Below, piece by piece: positions 40,021 through 49,063 of a stretch of DNA of 64,000 nt. The stretch comes from Streptomyces clavifer. GTDB taxonomy: Bacteria; Actinomycetota; Actinomycetes; Streptomycetales; Streptomycetaceae. How positions within the stretch are numbered: the stretch's first letter is position 1; each line of letters opens with the position of its first letter. The notes beneath the pieces were generated by a model, which ran no database searches, had not been told where the DNA came from, and saw only the letters and a program-made list of their open reading frames with translations. A program made the position numbers and the translations under genes. The DNA is taken from NCBI GenBank assembly GCA_014651175.1, contig BMWJ01000001.1:124001-188000 (forward strand). The letters are read 5' to 3'.

Positions 40021-41421
40021 TCAGACGAGCGCCACGGTCGTGCCCGCCCCCACGTCGTCCGCGGCCTCCGGGCACCAGGCGGCGAGCGGGTCGAAGCCGC
40101 GGTGCCCGCACTCGCCGAACACCGTCACAGGGCGGCCCCCGGAGAGCGCCACGAGCCTCCACAGGCCCGGTCGGGACACCGCGGAGGAGGCGACCGGCAG
40201 GGCGGAACCGTCCGTCGCCCCGACCAGCTGCCAGCCGCCGCCGTCCCCCGACGGCACGGGCACGACCTCGCTGAGGGTGGCCGGCCACGAGTCCAGCCAC
40301 GGATCGTCCAGCAGGGCACGCCCGTACGCGGCGGCGGCGTCGGCCGTCGTCCCGCCGGCCGGCGGTGCCGTGGCGGCGACGGGGGTGCCGAACCGCTCCC
40401 CCAGCTCGGCCCGCAGCCGGCCCCCGCCCGGATACGGCGTCACCTCGGCATCGATCGTCACGCCCACCGGCAGCGACAGGCCGGGCGAGCGGCCTGCGGC
40501 CCCGAACGACAACAGCAGCGCCGTGCGCCCCGACCGGCTTCCGTGCAGCCAGATGCGGCGGGCGACGACCCTGCCGTCCGGTGTGTCGTACTGGGCGAGG
40601 ACCAGCCACCGGTCACGGACCGCGGGGCCCTCCGCGGGGAGGGTCAGCCCGACCCTCGTACGCACGGTCGCCGCCAGCGGGCCGGGCAGCCGGTCGAGCC
40701 CCAGCCACGCCGAGTCCAGCAGGTGCAGCAGCGCGCACTCCTCCAGGAGTCGCGTCGGCCAGCCCGGACCCGACGCCGGTATCGAGCCCAGCTCACGCAC
40801 CCGCCCGGCGAGTCCCGGAGCCTGTGCGTCGACCATCCGGGCCGCGGTCTCCTCCCACTGGCCGTACCCGGGACGGCCGGCCGCCGCCAGCCCGCCGCGC
40901 AGCAGGTCGTCGAGACGCTGCTCCAGCTCCTGTGCACCCCCCGTGATCCGCGCGGCACGGCGGTCGGCCCGCTTCCTCGCCGCCTCCGGATCCGCCGGAC
41001 CCGCAGGGGGGCGTCCGCCCGCCGGGGCCGCCGCGCGTCTGCGGCGGTCCTCCCACCACTCCTCGGCCCAGTCCGGCGCCCGCGCCTCGCCCGGCCGTAA
41101 CGCGGCGTCGTCGGAGGCCCAGAGGAGCAGCAGCCCCAGCGCGTGCTTGCACGGGAACTTCCGGCTCGGGCAACTGCACGTGTACGCGGGCCCGTCCATG
41201 TCGATCGCCGTGCGGTACGGCGTGCTGCCGCTTCCCCGGCACAGCCCCCACAGCGCCGTCCCCCCGCCGGGGCCCGCCGCCGACCACGAGCGCCCCGAGC
41301 CGAGTCTGCTCCCCGCCTCCCGTGATGCTTCGTCAGGAGCCATGGCCAGCACCTGGTCCACCGTCCAGCGCGCCACCGGGCCGGTGGCGGGCGAGGATTC
41401 TCCCCCGTGAGATAGCAGCAT
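40021..41421 (-). CDS. SWIM zinc-finger protein with a TTA codon
   Basis: The 466-residue protein has a SWIM finger C82-x-C84-x6-C91-x-H93 (TCSCPSRKFPCKHALG), a zinc site thought to bind DNA or protein. A Trp-rich region EEWWEDRRRR and a large helical C-terminal half without known motif follow. ATG at 41421 has no ribosome-binding site but lies 7 nt after the -10 box of a PafBC-type promoter, so it should be leaderless. Leu108 is encoded by TTA (41098-41100), which in Streptomyces needs the bldA tRNA. DUF5691 follows in the operon; the MoxR operon diverges. From memory, the E. coli yehQ product is of this kind. Confidence 0.85.
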   Translation of the reverse strand: MLLSHGGESSPATGPVARWTVDQVLAMAPDEASREAGSRLGSGRSWSAAGPGGGTALWGLCRGSGSTPYRTAIDMDGPAYTCSCPSRKFPCKHALGLLLLWASDDAALRPGEARAPDWAEEWWEDRRRRAAAPAGGRPPAGPADPEAARKRADRRAARITGGAQELEQRLDDLLRGGLAAAGRPGYGQWEETAARMVDAQAPGLAGRVRELGSIPASGPGWPTRLLEECALLHLLDSAWLGLDRLPGPLAATVRTRVGLTLPAEGPAVRDRWLVLAQYDTPDGRVVARRIWLHGSRSGRTALLLSFGAAGRSPGLSLPVGVTIDAEVTPYPGGGRLRAELGERFGTPVAATAPPAGGTTADAAAAYGRALLDDPWLDSWPATLSEVVPVPSGDGGGWQLVGATDGSALPVASSAVSRPGLWRLVALSGGRPVTVFGECGHRGFDPLAAWCPEAADDVGAGTTVALV

Positions 41422-41428
41422 GGGTACG

Positions 41429-41451
41429 ACGGTAGGACGCCCCTCTGACAA
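41429..41451 (-). promoter_or_regulatory. PafBC-type DNA-damage promoter for the SWIM/DUF5691 operon
   Basis: On the minus strand TTGTCAGAG, 8 nt, then TACCGT matches TTGTCRGTG-N8-TAnnnT except for one base. The SWIM ATG starts 7 nt downstream, fitting leaderless initiation. Confidence 0.68.
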
Positions 41452-41606
41452 TGCGCCCCGACCTGCGACTTCACCTGGCCCAGGACGTCCTGGGCCACGC
41501 CGTGCGCACGTCCTCGGGGAGAGGAGCGTGCGGAGGACCGGCCGACGGCGGGTGGAACGGTTGTGCGGCCGTCGCTCGCAGGGCGGTCCACCCGGCCCGG
41601 GCCCGA

Positions 41607-41629
41607 TTGTCAGTGGCATGGTGCACGGT
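41607..41629 (+). promoter_or_regulatory. PafBC-type DNA-damage promoter for the MoxR/DUF5682/VWA operon
   Basis: TTGTCAGTG (41607-41615) is a perfect match to the upper element. After 8 nt, CACGGT replaces TAnnnT with one mismatch in the first base. The start codon of the MoxR gene lies 37 nt downstream with its own GGAGGGGG site. Confidence 0.68.
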
Positions 41630-41666
41630 GGATCCACATCGGGTCGAACGATCTGGAGGGGGATCC

Positions 41667-42791
41667 ATGACCGCGTCCGCATCCGTGCACACCGCAGCCG
41701 CCGACAGCGGCGGTGAGGTCCTGAGGCCGCATGCCGAGAACGTCTTCGCCGACGAGCTGAAGGCGCTCGCCGCAGCCGACGACCGTCCCAGGCCCGCCCG
41801 TTGGAAGCTGTCGCCCTGGGCCGTCGCCACCTACCTCCTCGGCGGTTCGCTCCCGGACGGCACGGTGATCACGCCGAAGTACGTGGGCCCGCGCCGTCTC
41901 GTCGAAGTGGCCGTGACCACGCTCGCCACCGACCGTGCCCTGCTCCTCCTCGGCATGCCGGGCACCGCCAAGACCTGGGTGTCCGAGCACCTCGCCGCAG
42001 CGGTCAGCGGAGACTCGACCCTGCTCGTCCAGGGCACCGCGGGCACACCCGAGGAAGCCGTCCGCTACGGGTGGAACTACGCGCAGTTGCTGGCCCACGG
42101 ACCCAGCCGCGACGCGCTCGTGCCGAGCCCGGTCATGCGCGCCATGTCCGAGGGCATGACCGCCCGGGTCGAGGAGCTCACCCGCATCCCCGCCGATGTG
42201 CAGGACGCGCTCATCACCATCCTGTCGGAGAAGACGCTGCCCGTCCCCGAGCTGGGCCAGGAGGTCCAGGCCGTGCGCGGCTTCAACCTCATCGCCACGG
42301 CGAACGACCGGGACCGCGGGGTCAACGAGCTCTCCAGCGCCCTGCGCCGCCGCTTCAACACCGTCGTCCTGCCACTGCCCGGGACCCCCGAGGCGGAGGT
42401 GGACATCGTGTCCCGGCGCGTCGGCCAGATAGGGCGTTCCCTCGACCTTCCGGCGGCCCCCGACGGCATGGCCGAGATCAGGCGCGTCGTCACGGTCTTC
42501 CGCGAACTGCGCGACGGCATCACGACGGACGGCCGTACCAAGCTCAAGTCGCCCTCCGGGACGCTGTCCACCGCCGAGGCCATCTCCGTCGTCACCAACG
42601 GCCTCGCGCTGGCCGCCCACTTCGGCGACGGCGTGCTGCGGTCCGGCGACGTCGCGGCCGGCATCCTCGGCGCTGTCGTCCGGGACCCCGCGGCGGACCG
42701 CGTGGTCTGGCAGGAGTACCTGGAGACCGTGGTCCGCGAGCGGGACGGCTGGAAGGACTTCTACCGCGCCTGCCGCGAGGTCTCCGCATGA
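41667..42791 (+). CDS. MoxR-family AAA+ ATPase (YehL-like)
   Basis: The 374-residue AAA+ protein has Walker A GMPGTAKT (96-103), a Walker B region ARVEELTR (166-173), sensor 1 FNLIATAND (206-214) and the arginine-finger segment LSSALRRRF (222-230). The Walker B carries Glu169-Glu170 where Asp-Glu is usual. MoxR ATPases work with VWA-domain proteins as chaperones or metal inserters; a VWA gene is third in this operon. ATG at 41667 has GGAGGGGG upstream. The stop overlaps the next start (ATGA, 42788-42791). Confidence 0.9.
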   Translation: MTASASVHTAAADSGGEVLRPHAENVFADELKALAAADDRPRPARWKLSPWAVATYLLGGSLPDGTVITPKYVGPRRLVEVAVTTLATDRALLLLGMPGTAKTWVSEHLAAAVSGDSTLLVQGTAGTPEEAVRYGWNYAQLLAHGPSRDALVPSPVMRAMSEGMTARVEELTRIPADVQDALITILSEKTLPVPELGQEVQAVRGFNLIATANDRDRGVNELSSALRRRFNTVVLPLPGTPEAEVDIVSRRVGQIGRSLDLPAAPDGMAEIRRVVTVFRELRDGITTDGRTKLKSPSGTLSTAEAISVVTNGLALAAHFGDGVLRSGDVAAGILGAVVRDPAADRVVWQEYLETVVRERDGWKDFYRACREVSA

Positions 42792-45097
42792 CGGTCCGCA
42801 CGACGGGTTCCGCCACGTCCGGCGGCCCGCTGCTGCTCGGAGTGCGCCACCACGGGCCGGGCTCGGCCCGTGCCGTCCTGGCCGCCCTGGATTCCGTACG
42901 GCCGCGCGCGGTGCTCGTCGAGGGCCCGCCCGAGGGCGACGCGCTCCTGCCGCTGGCCGCCGACGAGCGGATGCGGCCGCCCGTGGCGCTGCTCGCCCAC
43001 GCCGTGAACGACCCGGCGCGCGCCGCGTTCTGGCCGCTGGCCGACTTCTCGCCCGAGTGGGTGGCGATCCGATGGGCGCTGGCGCACCGGGTTCCCGTGC
43101 GCTTCGTGGACCTGCCCGCCGCCCATTCCCTCGCCATGACGGAGCCGCCGGCCGGCCGGCCGGCGGACACGGTCCTCGATCCGATCGCCGTCCTCGCCGG
43201 GACGGCAGGCTACGACGACCCGGAGCGCTGGTGGGAGGACGTCGTCGAGCACCGTTCCACGGACGGTGCCCCGGCCGACCCGAGGGCTCCGTTCGCCGCC
43301 CTCGCCGAGGCGATGACGGCACTGCGCGAGGCGTACGGGGACGGAGGACAGCCACGGGACGCCGTCCGGGAGGCCCATATGCGCATCCAGCTGCGCACCG
43401 CCCGCAAGGAGTTCGGCGACGACATCGCCGTCGTCTGCGGTGCCTGGCACGTCCCCGCTCTCGCCACCAGGACGACCCTCGCCGCCGACCGGGCCCTCCT
43501 CAAGGGGATCCCCAAGGTGAAGACGGAGCTGACCTGGGTGCCCTGGACCCATCGCCGGCTCGCCCGGCACAGCGGATACGGCGCGGGGGTCGCCTCGCCC
43601 GGCTGGTACGGGCACCTCTTCGGCGCACCCGACCGGCCCGTCGAGCGCTGGATGACGAAGGTCGCGGGAATGCTGCGCGAGGAGGACAGACCCGTCTCCT
43701 CCGCCCACGTCATCGAAGCCGTCCGCCTCGCCGGGGCGCTGGCCGCCCTGCGGGACCGTCCGTTCCCCGGCCTCACCGAGGCCACCGACGCGGTCCGGGC
43801 CGTCATGTGCGAAGGGTCCGACGTGCCGCTCGCCCTCGTCCACGCCCGGCTCGTCGTCGGCGAGACCCTCGGCGAGGTACCGGACACCGCGCCCGCCGTA
43901 CCCCTCCAGCGCGACCTGACCCGGCACCAGCGGACCCTGCGGCTCAAGCCGGAGGCGCAGGAGCGGGAGCTGGGCCTCGATCTGCGCAAGGACACCGACG
44001 CGGCCCGCAGCAGACTGCTGCACCAGCTGCGGCTCCTGGGCATCAGCTGGGGCGAACCCGTGGCCGGCCGGGGCAGTACGGGGACGTTCCGGGAGAGCTG
44101 GCGGCTGCGCTGGGAGCCGGAGCTGTCCGTACGGATCGCGGAAGCCGGCGTGTGGGGCACCACGGTGCTCTCCGCCGCGACCGCCAGGGCCGAGTCGGAG
44201 GCCGCCTCGGCGACCACGCTCGCCGACGTCACCGCGCTGGCCGAGCGCTGTCTGCCGGCCGGGCTGACCGAGGCGCTGCCCCTCGTCATGAGAGCCCTCG
44301 CCGACCGGGCGGCCCTCGACGCGGACGTAGGCCACCTCGCCGACGCCCTGCCCGCCCTGGCCCGCTCCCTGAGGTACGGCGACGTGCGGTCCACGGACAC
44401 GACGGCCCTGGGTGAGGTCGCCGTCGGCCTCGCGGAGCGGATCTGTGTCGGCCTGCCGCCCGTCTGCACCGGCCTCGACGCGGACGGCGCGGTGGAACTG
44501 CAGCACCGGATCGAGGGGGTGCACACGGCGGTCGGGATGCTGGCCGCCGCCGTGCCCGCGGACGGGCTGCGGGAGCGCTGGGCCGGCGTCCTCGGCAAGC
44601 TGTCCGCCCGGGACGCGGTCGCGGGTGTGATCCGGGGCCGTGCCACGCGCCTCCTCCTGGACGACGGGCGGCTCGCCGAGGAGGAGGCGGCACGGCTGAT
44701 GAGTCTGGCGCTCTCACCCGGCACACCACCGGCCGACGCCGCGGCCTGGATCGAGGGCTTCGTGGGCGGGGCGGCGGGCGGCGGCATGCTCCTCGTCCAC
44801 GACGAGCGGATCCTCGGACTCGTCGACACCTGGCTGACCGGCGTACCGGCCGATCTGTTCACCGATGTGCTGCCGCTGCTCCGCCGTACGTTCTCGGCCT
44901 ACGAACCAGGAGTACGGCGCACCCTGGGCGAGCTCGTCCGCCGCGGTCCGTCCGCCGCGGCGGCGCGCGGTGCGGACACGGCCGGCATGCCGGGCTTCGG
45001 CCCCGGCCTCGATGAGGAGCGGGCGGACGCGGTGCTCCCGGTGCTCCGGTTGCTGCTCGGGCTCGACGACGCGGCGACGGGCAGGGCGACCCGATGA
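42788..45097 (+). CDS. DUF5682 protein (YehM-like), middle gene of the MoxR-VWA operon
   Basis: The 769-residue soluble protein matches DUF5682 by its start (LLLGVRHHGPGSARAVLAALD, about residues 15-35), LVEGPPEGDALLP, and CGAWHVPAL near residue 220. The paired His in the first motif and His in the last recall TraB/EreA-like hydrolases, but this is only a resemblance. The C-terminal two thirds are helical. It starts in an ATGA overlap with the MoxR gene and ends in an ATGA that can start the VWA gene. Such families sit between MoxR and VWA genes in many bacteria. Function unknown. Confidence 0.88.
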   Translation: MTVRTTGSATSGGPLLLGVRHHGPGSARAVLAALDSVRPRAVLVEGPPEGDALLPLAADERMRPPVALLAHAVNDPARAAFWPLADFSPEWVAIRWALAHRVPVRFVDLPAAHSLAMTEPPAGRPADTVLDPIAVLAGTAGYDDPERWWEDVVEHRSTDGAPADPRAPFAALAEAMTALREAYGDGGQPRDAVREAHMRIQLRTARKEFGDDIAVVCGAWHVPALATRTTLAADRALLKGIPKVKTELTWVPWTHRRLARHSGYGAGVASPGWYGHLFGAPDRPVERWMTKVAGMLREEDRPVSSAHVIEAVRLAGALAALRDRPFPGLTEATDAVRAVMCEGSDVPLALVHARLVVGETLGEVPDTAPAVPLQRDLTRHQRTLRLKPEAQERELGLDLRKDTDAARSRLLHQLRLLGISWGEPVAGRGSTGTFRESWRLRWEPELSVRIAEAGVWGTTVLSAATARAESEAASATTLADVTALAERCLPAGLTEALPLVMRALADRAALDADVGHLADALPALARSLRYGDVRSTDTTALGEVAVGLAERICVGLPPVCTGLDADGAVELQHRIEGVHTAVGMLAAAVPADGLRERWAGVLGKLSARDAVAGVIRGRATRLLLDDGRLAEEEAARLMSLALSPGTPPADAAAWIEGFVGGAAGGGMLLVHDERILGLVDTWLTGVPADLFTDVLPLLRRTFSAYEPGVRRTLGELVRRGPSAAAARGADTAGMPGFGPGLDEERADAVLPVLRLLLGLDDAATGRATR

Positions 45098-45135
45098 CGA
45101 CGGATCGTGCGGATGCGAGCGAAGGGGAGAACACG

Positions 45136-46311
45136 ATGACGACGCCCCCGGCCGGGCCCCCGGCCGCCGACGAGCGGCTCCGGCGCTGGCGCATGGTGCT
45201 CGGCGCGGACGCCGCAGAGAGCGCCGGGCACACACTCACCGGACGTGACGTCCCCATGGACGGCGCGCTGACCGCGCTGTACGGCGGCGGGAAGAAGCCG
45301 GGCGGCCGGGGCGGCGGCGACCGCTCCGCGGGACTCGGGGCGTCGGCCCCGTCCGTCGCCCGCTGGCTCGGCGACATCCGTACGTACTTCCCGAGCTCCG
45401 TCGTCCAGGTCATGCAGCGTGACGCGATCGACCGCCTCGGGCTGTCCGCCCTGCTGCTGGAGCCCGAGATGCTGGAAGCCGTGGAGCCCGACGTACATCT
45501 CGTCGGCACACTGATCTCGCTCAACAAGGCCATGCCGGAGACGACGAAGGAGACCGCACGGGCCGTCGTGCGCAAGGTCGTCGACGACCTGGAGAAGCGC
45601 CTGGCCAGCCGCACCAGGGCGACACTCACCGGAGCCCTGGACCGCTCGGCCCGTATCGGCGCACCGCGTCACCGGGACATCGACTGGGACCGCACCATCC
45701 GGGCCAACCTGAAGAACTACCTGCCCGAGCACGGCACGGTCGTCCCCGAGCGCCTCATCGGATACGGGCGCGCGAACCGGGCCGTGCGGAAGGACGTCAT
45801 CCTCTGCATCGACCAGTCCGGGTCCATGGCGGCCTCCGTCGTCCACGCCTCGGTCTTCGGAGCGGTGCTCGCGTCCATGCGCACCCTGACGACCCGGCTC
45901 GTCGTCTTCGACACGGCCGTGGCCGACCTCACCGATCAGCTCGACGACCCGGTCGACGTGCTGTTCGGCACCAGGCTCGGCGGCGGTACGGACATCAACC
46001 GCGCGCTCGCCTACTGCCAGTCGAAGATCACCCGGCCCGCCGACACCGTCGTCGTGCTCATCAGCGATCTCTACGAGGGAGGCATCCGCGACGAGATGCT
46101 CAAGCGGGCCGCCGCGATGAAGGCATCCGGTGTGCAGTTCGTGACGCTGCTCGCCCTCTCCGACGAGGGCGCGCCCGCCTACGACCGGGAGCACGCGGCC
46201 GCGCTGGGGGCGCTCGGCGCACCGGCCTTCGCCTGCACGCCGGACCTCTTCCCGGAGGTCATGGCGGCGGCGATCGAGAAGCGGCCCCTGCCGATACCGG
46301 CCACCACCTGA
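45136..46311 (+). CDS. VWA-domain (metal-ion-dependent adhesion) protein (YehP-like)
   Basis: The 391-residue protein has a helical N-terminal half and a C-terminal von Willebrand A domain with a full MIDAS site: DQSGS starting at Asp226, Thr in LGGGTDI, and Asp in VVLISDLYEGG. MIDAS binds Mg and ligands or client proteins. It is the expected partner of the MoxR ATPase two genes upstream. ATG at 45136 is chosen for GGGAG 6 nt upstream; ATG at 45094, in an ATGA overlap with DUF5682, would add 14 residues and is equally possible. Confidence 0.88.
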   Translation: MTTPPAGPPAADERLRRWRMVLGADAAESAGHTLTGRDVPMDGALTALYGGGKKPGGRGGGDRSAGLGASAPSVARWLGDIRTYFPSSVVQVMQRDAIDRLGLSALLLEPEMLEAVEPDVHLVGTLISLNKAMPETTKETARAVVRKVVDDLEKRLASRTRATLTGALDRSARIGAPRHRDIDWDRTIRANLKNYLPEHGTVVPERLIGYGRANRAVRKDVILCIDQSGSMAASVVHASVFGAVLASMRTLTTRLVVFDTAVADLTDQLDDPVDVLFGTRLGGGTDINRALAYCQSKITRPADTVVVLISDLYEGGIRDEMLKRAAAMKASGVQFVTLLALSDEGAPAYDREHAAALGALGAPAFACTPDLFPEVMAAAIEKRPLPIPATT

Positions 46312-46867
46312 GGAGGCCGCCGCCTACGGAGGCCACCACCTGCCGCCGGATCCGCCCGGACCCGCGCCGACCCCGTGCCGGCCCCACCCCGCGCCGACAC
46401 GGCCGTCACCGGCCCAGCGCTGCCGCGCGGGCCACCGGTGCCGTACGAGCCGGCCCGCTCCCGCCGGGTCGCCACCTGCTCACGCGGGCCGGCGCCGGTC
46501 GCGCACGAGCCGTCACCGATCCGGACGGGCAGACCGACGGTCCCGACCGGCCCGACACCGCTCGGGACCGTCCGGCGGCCGCGACCCGGGGGGCACGCTT
46601 CCCGGCCCGGGAACCGCCCGGGAGGCCCGGCGAGCACTCCGTTTTGTCCCTCGCGCCCCGGTCACCAGCGCGGTCTGTGACTGTTATCACCGCGCAGGTG
46701 CTATCCGCAATTTAGGGTCCGGCCGAGCGCGGGGATAACCTGCCGGATGGACATGCCGCGTACTCGGACACCGTGTGCGCCTCCCTAGTGACTGCGCAGT
46801 CACGTTGCCCTCGCGGCACGCCCACGCAGAAAACGAACCGCGAGACCACTAAAAGGGACGGACGCGC
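46312..46867. promoter_or_regulatory. 556-bp gap upstream of sucC
   Basis: The first 360 bp are Pro/Arg-codon-like GC-rich sequence with no credible gene. From about 46675 the composition drops in GC and looks like a promoter region: TTATCA near 46683 and TAGGGT near 46712 are candidate elements. A perfect 16-bp palindrome lies at 46788-46803 (own entry). Confidence 0.45.
46788..46803. promoter_or_regulatory. 16-bp perfect palindrome upstream of sucC
   Basis: GTGACTGCGCAGTCAC is fully self-complementary and sits 65 bp before the sucC start. It has the size and symmetry of an operator for a dimeric regulator. No second copy is seen in the window. Confidence 0.5.
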
Positions 46868-48049
46868 GTGGACCTGTTCGAGTATCAGGCGAGGGACCTC
46901 TTCGCCAAGCACGGTGTACCGGTGCTGGCCGGTGAAGTCATTGACACGCCTGAGGCAGCCCGCGAGGCGACCGAGCGGCTGGGCGGCAAGTCCGTCGTCA
47001 AGGCGCAGGTGAAGGTCGGTGGCCGAGGCAAGGCCGGCGGCGTGAAGCTGGCGGCAGACCCGGATGAGGCGGTCGCTCGCGCGACCGACATCCTCGGCAT
47101 GGACATCAAGGGCCACACGGTCCACAAGGTGATGATCGCCGAGCTGTCCCCGGAGATCGAGGCGGAGTACTACGTCTCGTACCTCCTCGACCGCACCAAC
47201 CGCACCTTCCTCGCCATGGCGTCGGTGCAGGGCGGCATGGACATCGAGGAGGTCGCGGAGAAGACTCCCGAGGCCCTCGCGAAGGTCCCGGTCAACGCCG
47301 TCGACGGCGTGGACATCGAGAAGGCCCGCGAGATCGTGGCCCAGGCGAAGTTCCCGGCCGAGGTGGCCGAGGGTGTCGCCGAGGCCATGGTGACCCTGTG
47401 GGACACCTTCGTCGCCGAGGACGCGCTCCTCGTCGAGGTCAACCCGCTGGTGAAGACCAAGGACGGACGCATCCTGGCGCTGGACGGAAAGGTGTCTCTC
47501 GACGAGAACGCCGACTTCCGCCAGCCCGGCCACGAGGCGCTCGAGGACAAGGCCGCGGCCAACCCCCTCGAGGCCGCCGCCAAGGCCAAGAACCTCAACT
47601 ACGTCAAGCTCGAGGGCGAGGTCGGCATCATCGGTAACGGTGCCGGTCTGGTCATGTCGACCCTGGACGTCGTCGCGTACGCCGGTGAGAACCACGGCAA
47701 CGTGAAGCCCGCCAACTTCCTCGACATCGGTGGCGGCGCCTCCGCAGAGGTCATGGCGAACGGCCTCGAGATCATTCTCGGCGACCCGGACGTCAAGTCC
47801 GTCTTCGTCAACGTCTTCGGTGGCATCACCGCGTGCGACGAGGTCGCCAACGGCATCGTCCAGGCGCTGGAGCTGCTCAAGACCAAGGGTGAAGCGGTCA
47901 CCAAGCCGCTCGTCGTGCGCCTCGACGGCAACAACGCGGAGCTGGGTCGCAAGATCCTCTCCGGCGCCAACCACCCGCTGGTGCAGCGCGTGGACACCAT
48001 GGACGGCGCGGCCGACAAGGCCGCCGAGCTCGCCGCGGCTGCGAAGTAA
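46868..48049 (+). CDS. sucC: Succinyl-CoA synthetase (ADP-forming) beta subunit
   Basis: The 393-residue subunit has an ATP-grasp domain ([32 protein letters not shown]) and a CoA-ligase domain with FLDIGGGAS and [11 protein letters not shown]. With sucD it makes succinate and ATP/GTP from succinyl-CoA in the citric-acid cycle. GTG at 46868 has AAGGGA about 9 nt upstream. Length is normal. sucD follows after 21 bp. Confidence 0.97.
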   Translation: MDLFEYQARDLFAKHGVPVLAGEVIDTPEAAREATERLGGKSVVKAQVKVGGRGKAGGVKLAADPDEAVARATDILGMDIKGHTVHKVMIAELSPEIEAEYYVSYLLDRTNRTFLAMASVQGGMDIEEVAEKTPEALAKVPVNAVDGVDIEKAREIVAQAKFPAEVAEGVAEAMVTLWDTFVAEDALLVEVNPLVKTKDGRILALDGKVSLDENADFRQPGHEALEDKAAANPLEAAAKAKNLNYVKLEGEVGIIGNGAGLVMSTLDVVAYAGENHGNVKPANFLDIGGGASAEVMANGLEIILGDPDVKSVFVNVFGGITACDEVANGIVQALELLKTKGEAVTKPLVVRLDGNNAELGRKILSGANHPLVQRVDTMDGAADKAAELAAAAK

Positions 48050-48070
48050 GGAAGAGGGACTCAGACCACC

Positions 48071-48955
48071 ATGGCTATCTTCCTCACCAAGGACAGCAAG
48101 GTCATCGTCCAGGGGATGACCGGCTCGACGGGCATGAAGCACACCAAGCTCATGCTCGCCGACGGCACCAACATCGTCGGCGGCGTGAACCCGCGCAAGG
48201 CCGGCACGACCGTCGACTTCGACGGCACCGAGGTACCGGTCTTCGGCTCCGTCGCCGAGGCGATGGAGAAGACCGGCGCGAACGTGTCCGTCCTCTTCGT
48301 GCCGCCGGCCTTCTCGAAGGCCGCCGTCATCGAGGCGATCGACGCAGAGATCCCCCTCGCCGTCGTGATCACCGAGGGCATCGCCGTCCACGACTCGGCC
48401 GCCTTCTGGGCGTATGCCGGCGCGAAGGGCAACAAGACCCGGATCATCGGCCCGAACTGCCCGGGTCTCATCACCCCCGGTCAGTCCAACGCGGGCATCA
48501 TCCCGGGCGACATCACGAAGCCCGGCCGTATCGGTCTCGTGTCCAAGTCCGGCACGCTGACCTACCAGATGATGTACGAGCTCCGTGACATCGGCTTCTC
48601 GTCCGCCGTCGGCATCGGTGGCGACCCGGTCATCGGTACGACGCACATCGACGCCCTCGCGGCGTTCGAGGCCGACCCCGACACCGACCTCATCGTGATG
48701 ATCGGCGAGATCGGCGGCGACGCCGAGGAGCGTGCGGCCGACTACATCGCGAAGAACGTGACGAAGCCGGTCGTCGGTTACGTCGCGGGCTTCACCGCGC
48801 CCGAGGGCAAGACCATGGGCCATGCCGGCGCCATCGTCTCCGGCTCCTCCGGCACGGCCGCCGCCAAGAAGGAGGCCCTCGAGGCCGCCGGCGTGAAGGT
48901 CGGCAAGACGCCGACCGAGACCGCCAAGCTGGCGCGCGAGATCCTCGGCGGCTGA
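48071..48955 (+). CDS. sucD: Succinyl-CoA synthetase alpha subunit
   Basis: The 294-residue subunit has the CoA-binding Rossmann motif [12 protein letters not shown] (residues 17-28). The phospho-accepting His251 is in [16 protein letters not shown]. It is co-transcribed with sucC. A strong hairpin 51 nt downstream ends the operon. Confidence 0.97.
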   Translation: MAIFLTKDSKVIVQGMTGSTGMKHTKLMLADGTNIVGGVNPRKAGTTVDFDGTEVPVFGSVAEAMEKTGANVSVLFVPPAFSKAAVIEAIDAEIPLAVVITEGIAVHDSAAFWAYAGAKGNKTRIIGPNCPGLITPGQSNAGIIPGDITKPGRIGLVSKSGTLTYQMMYELRDIGFSSAVGIGGDPVIGTTHIDALAAFEADPDTDLIVMIGEIGGDAEERAADYIAKNVTKPVVGYVAGFTAPEGKTMGHAGAIVSGSSGTAAAKKEALEAAGVKVGKTPTETAKLAREILGG

Positions 48956-49006
48956 CCGCGCGCCGTGGCGGCCCGTCCGCCGCGGCACCGCGTCACCCGT
49001 GGCAAC

Positions 49007-49049
49007 GGCGCGGGCCCGCACCCTCATCCAGGGGGTGCGGGCCCGCGCC
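49007..49049. terminator. Strong bidirectional terminator after sucCD
   Basis: GGCGCGGGCCCGCACCC and GGGTGCGGGCCCGCGCC form a perfect 17-bp stem with a 9-nt loop between converging genes. Confidence 0.85.
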
Positions 49050-49063
49050 ATTGCCGTCATCGG

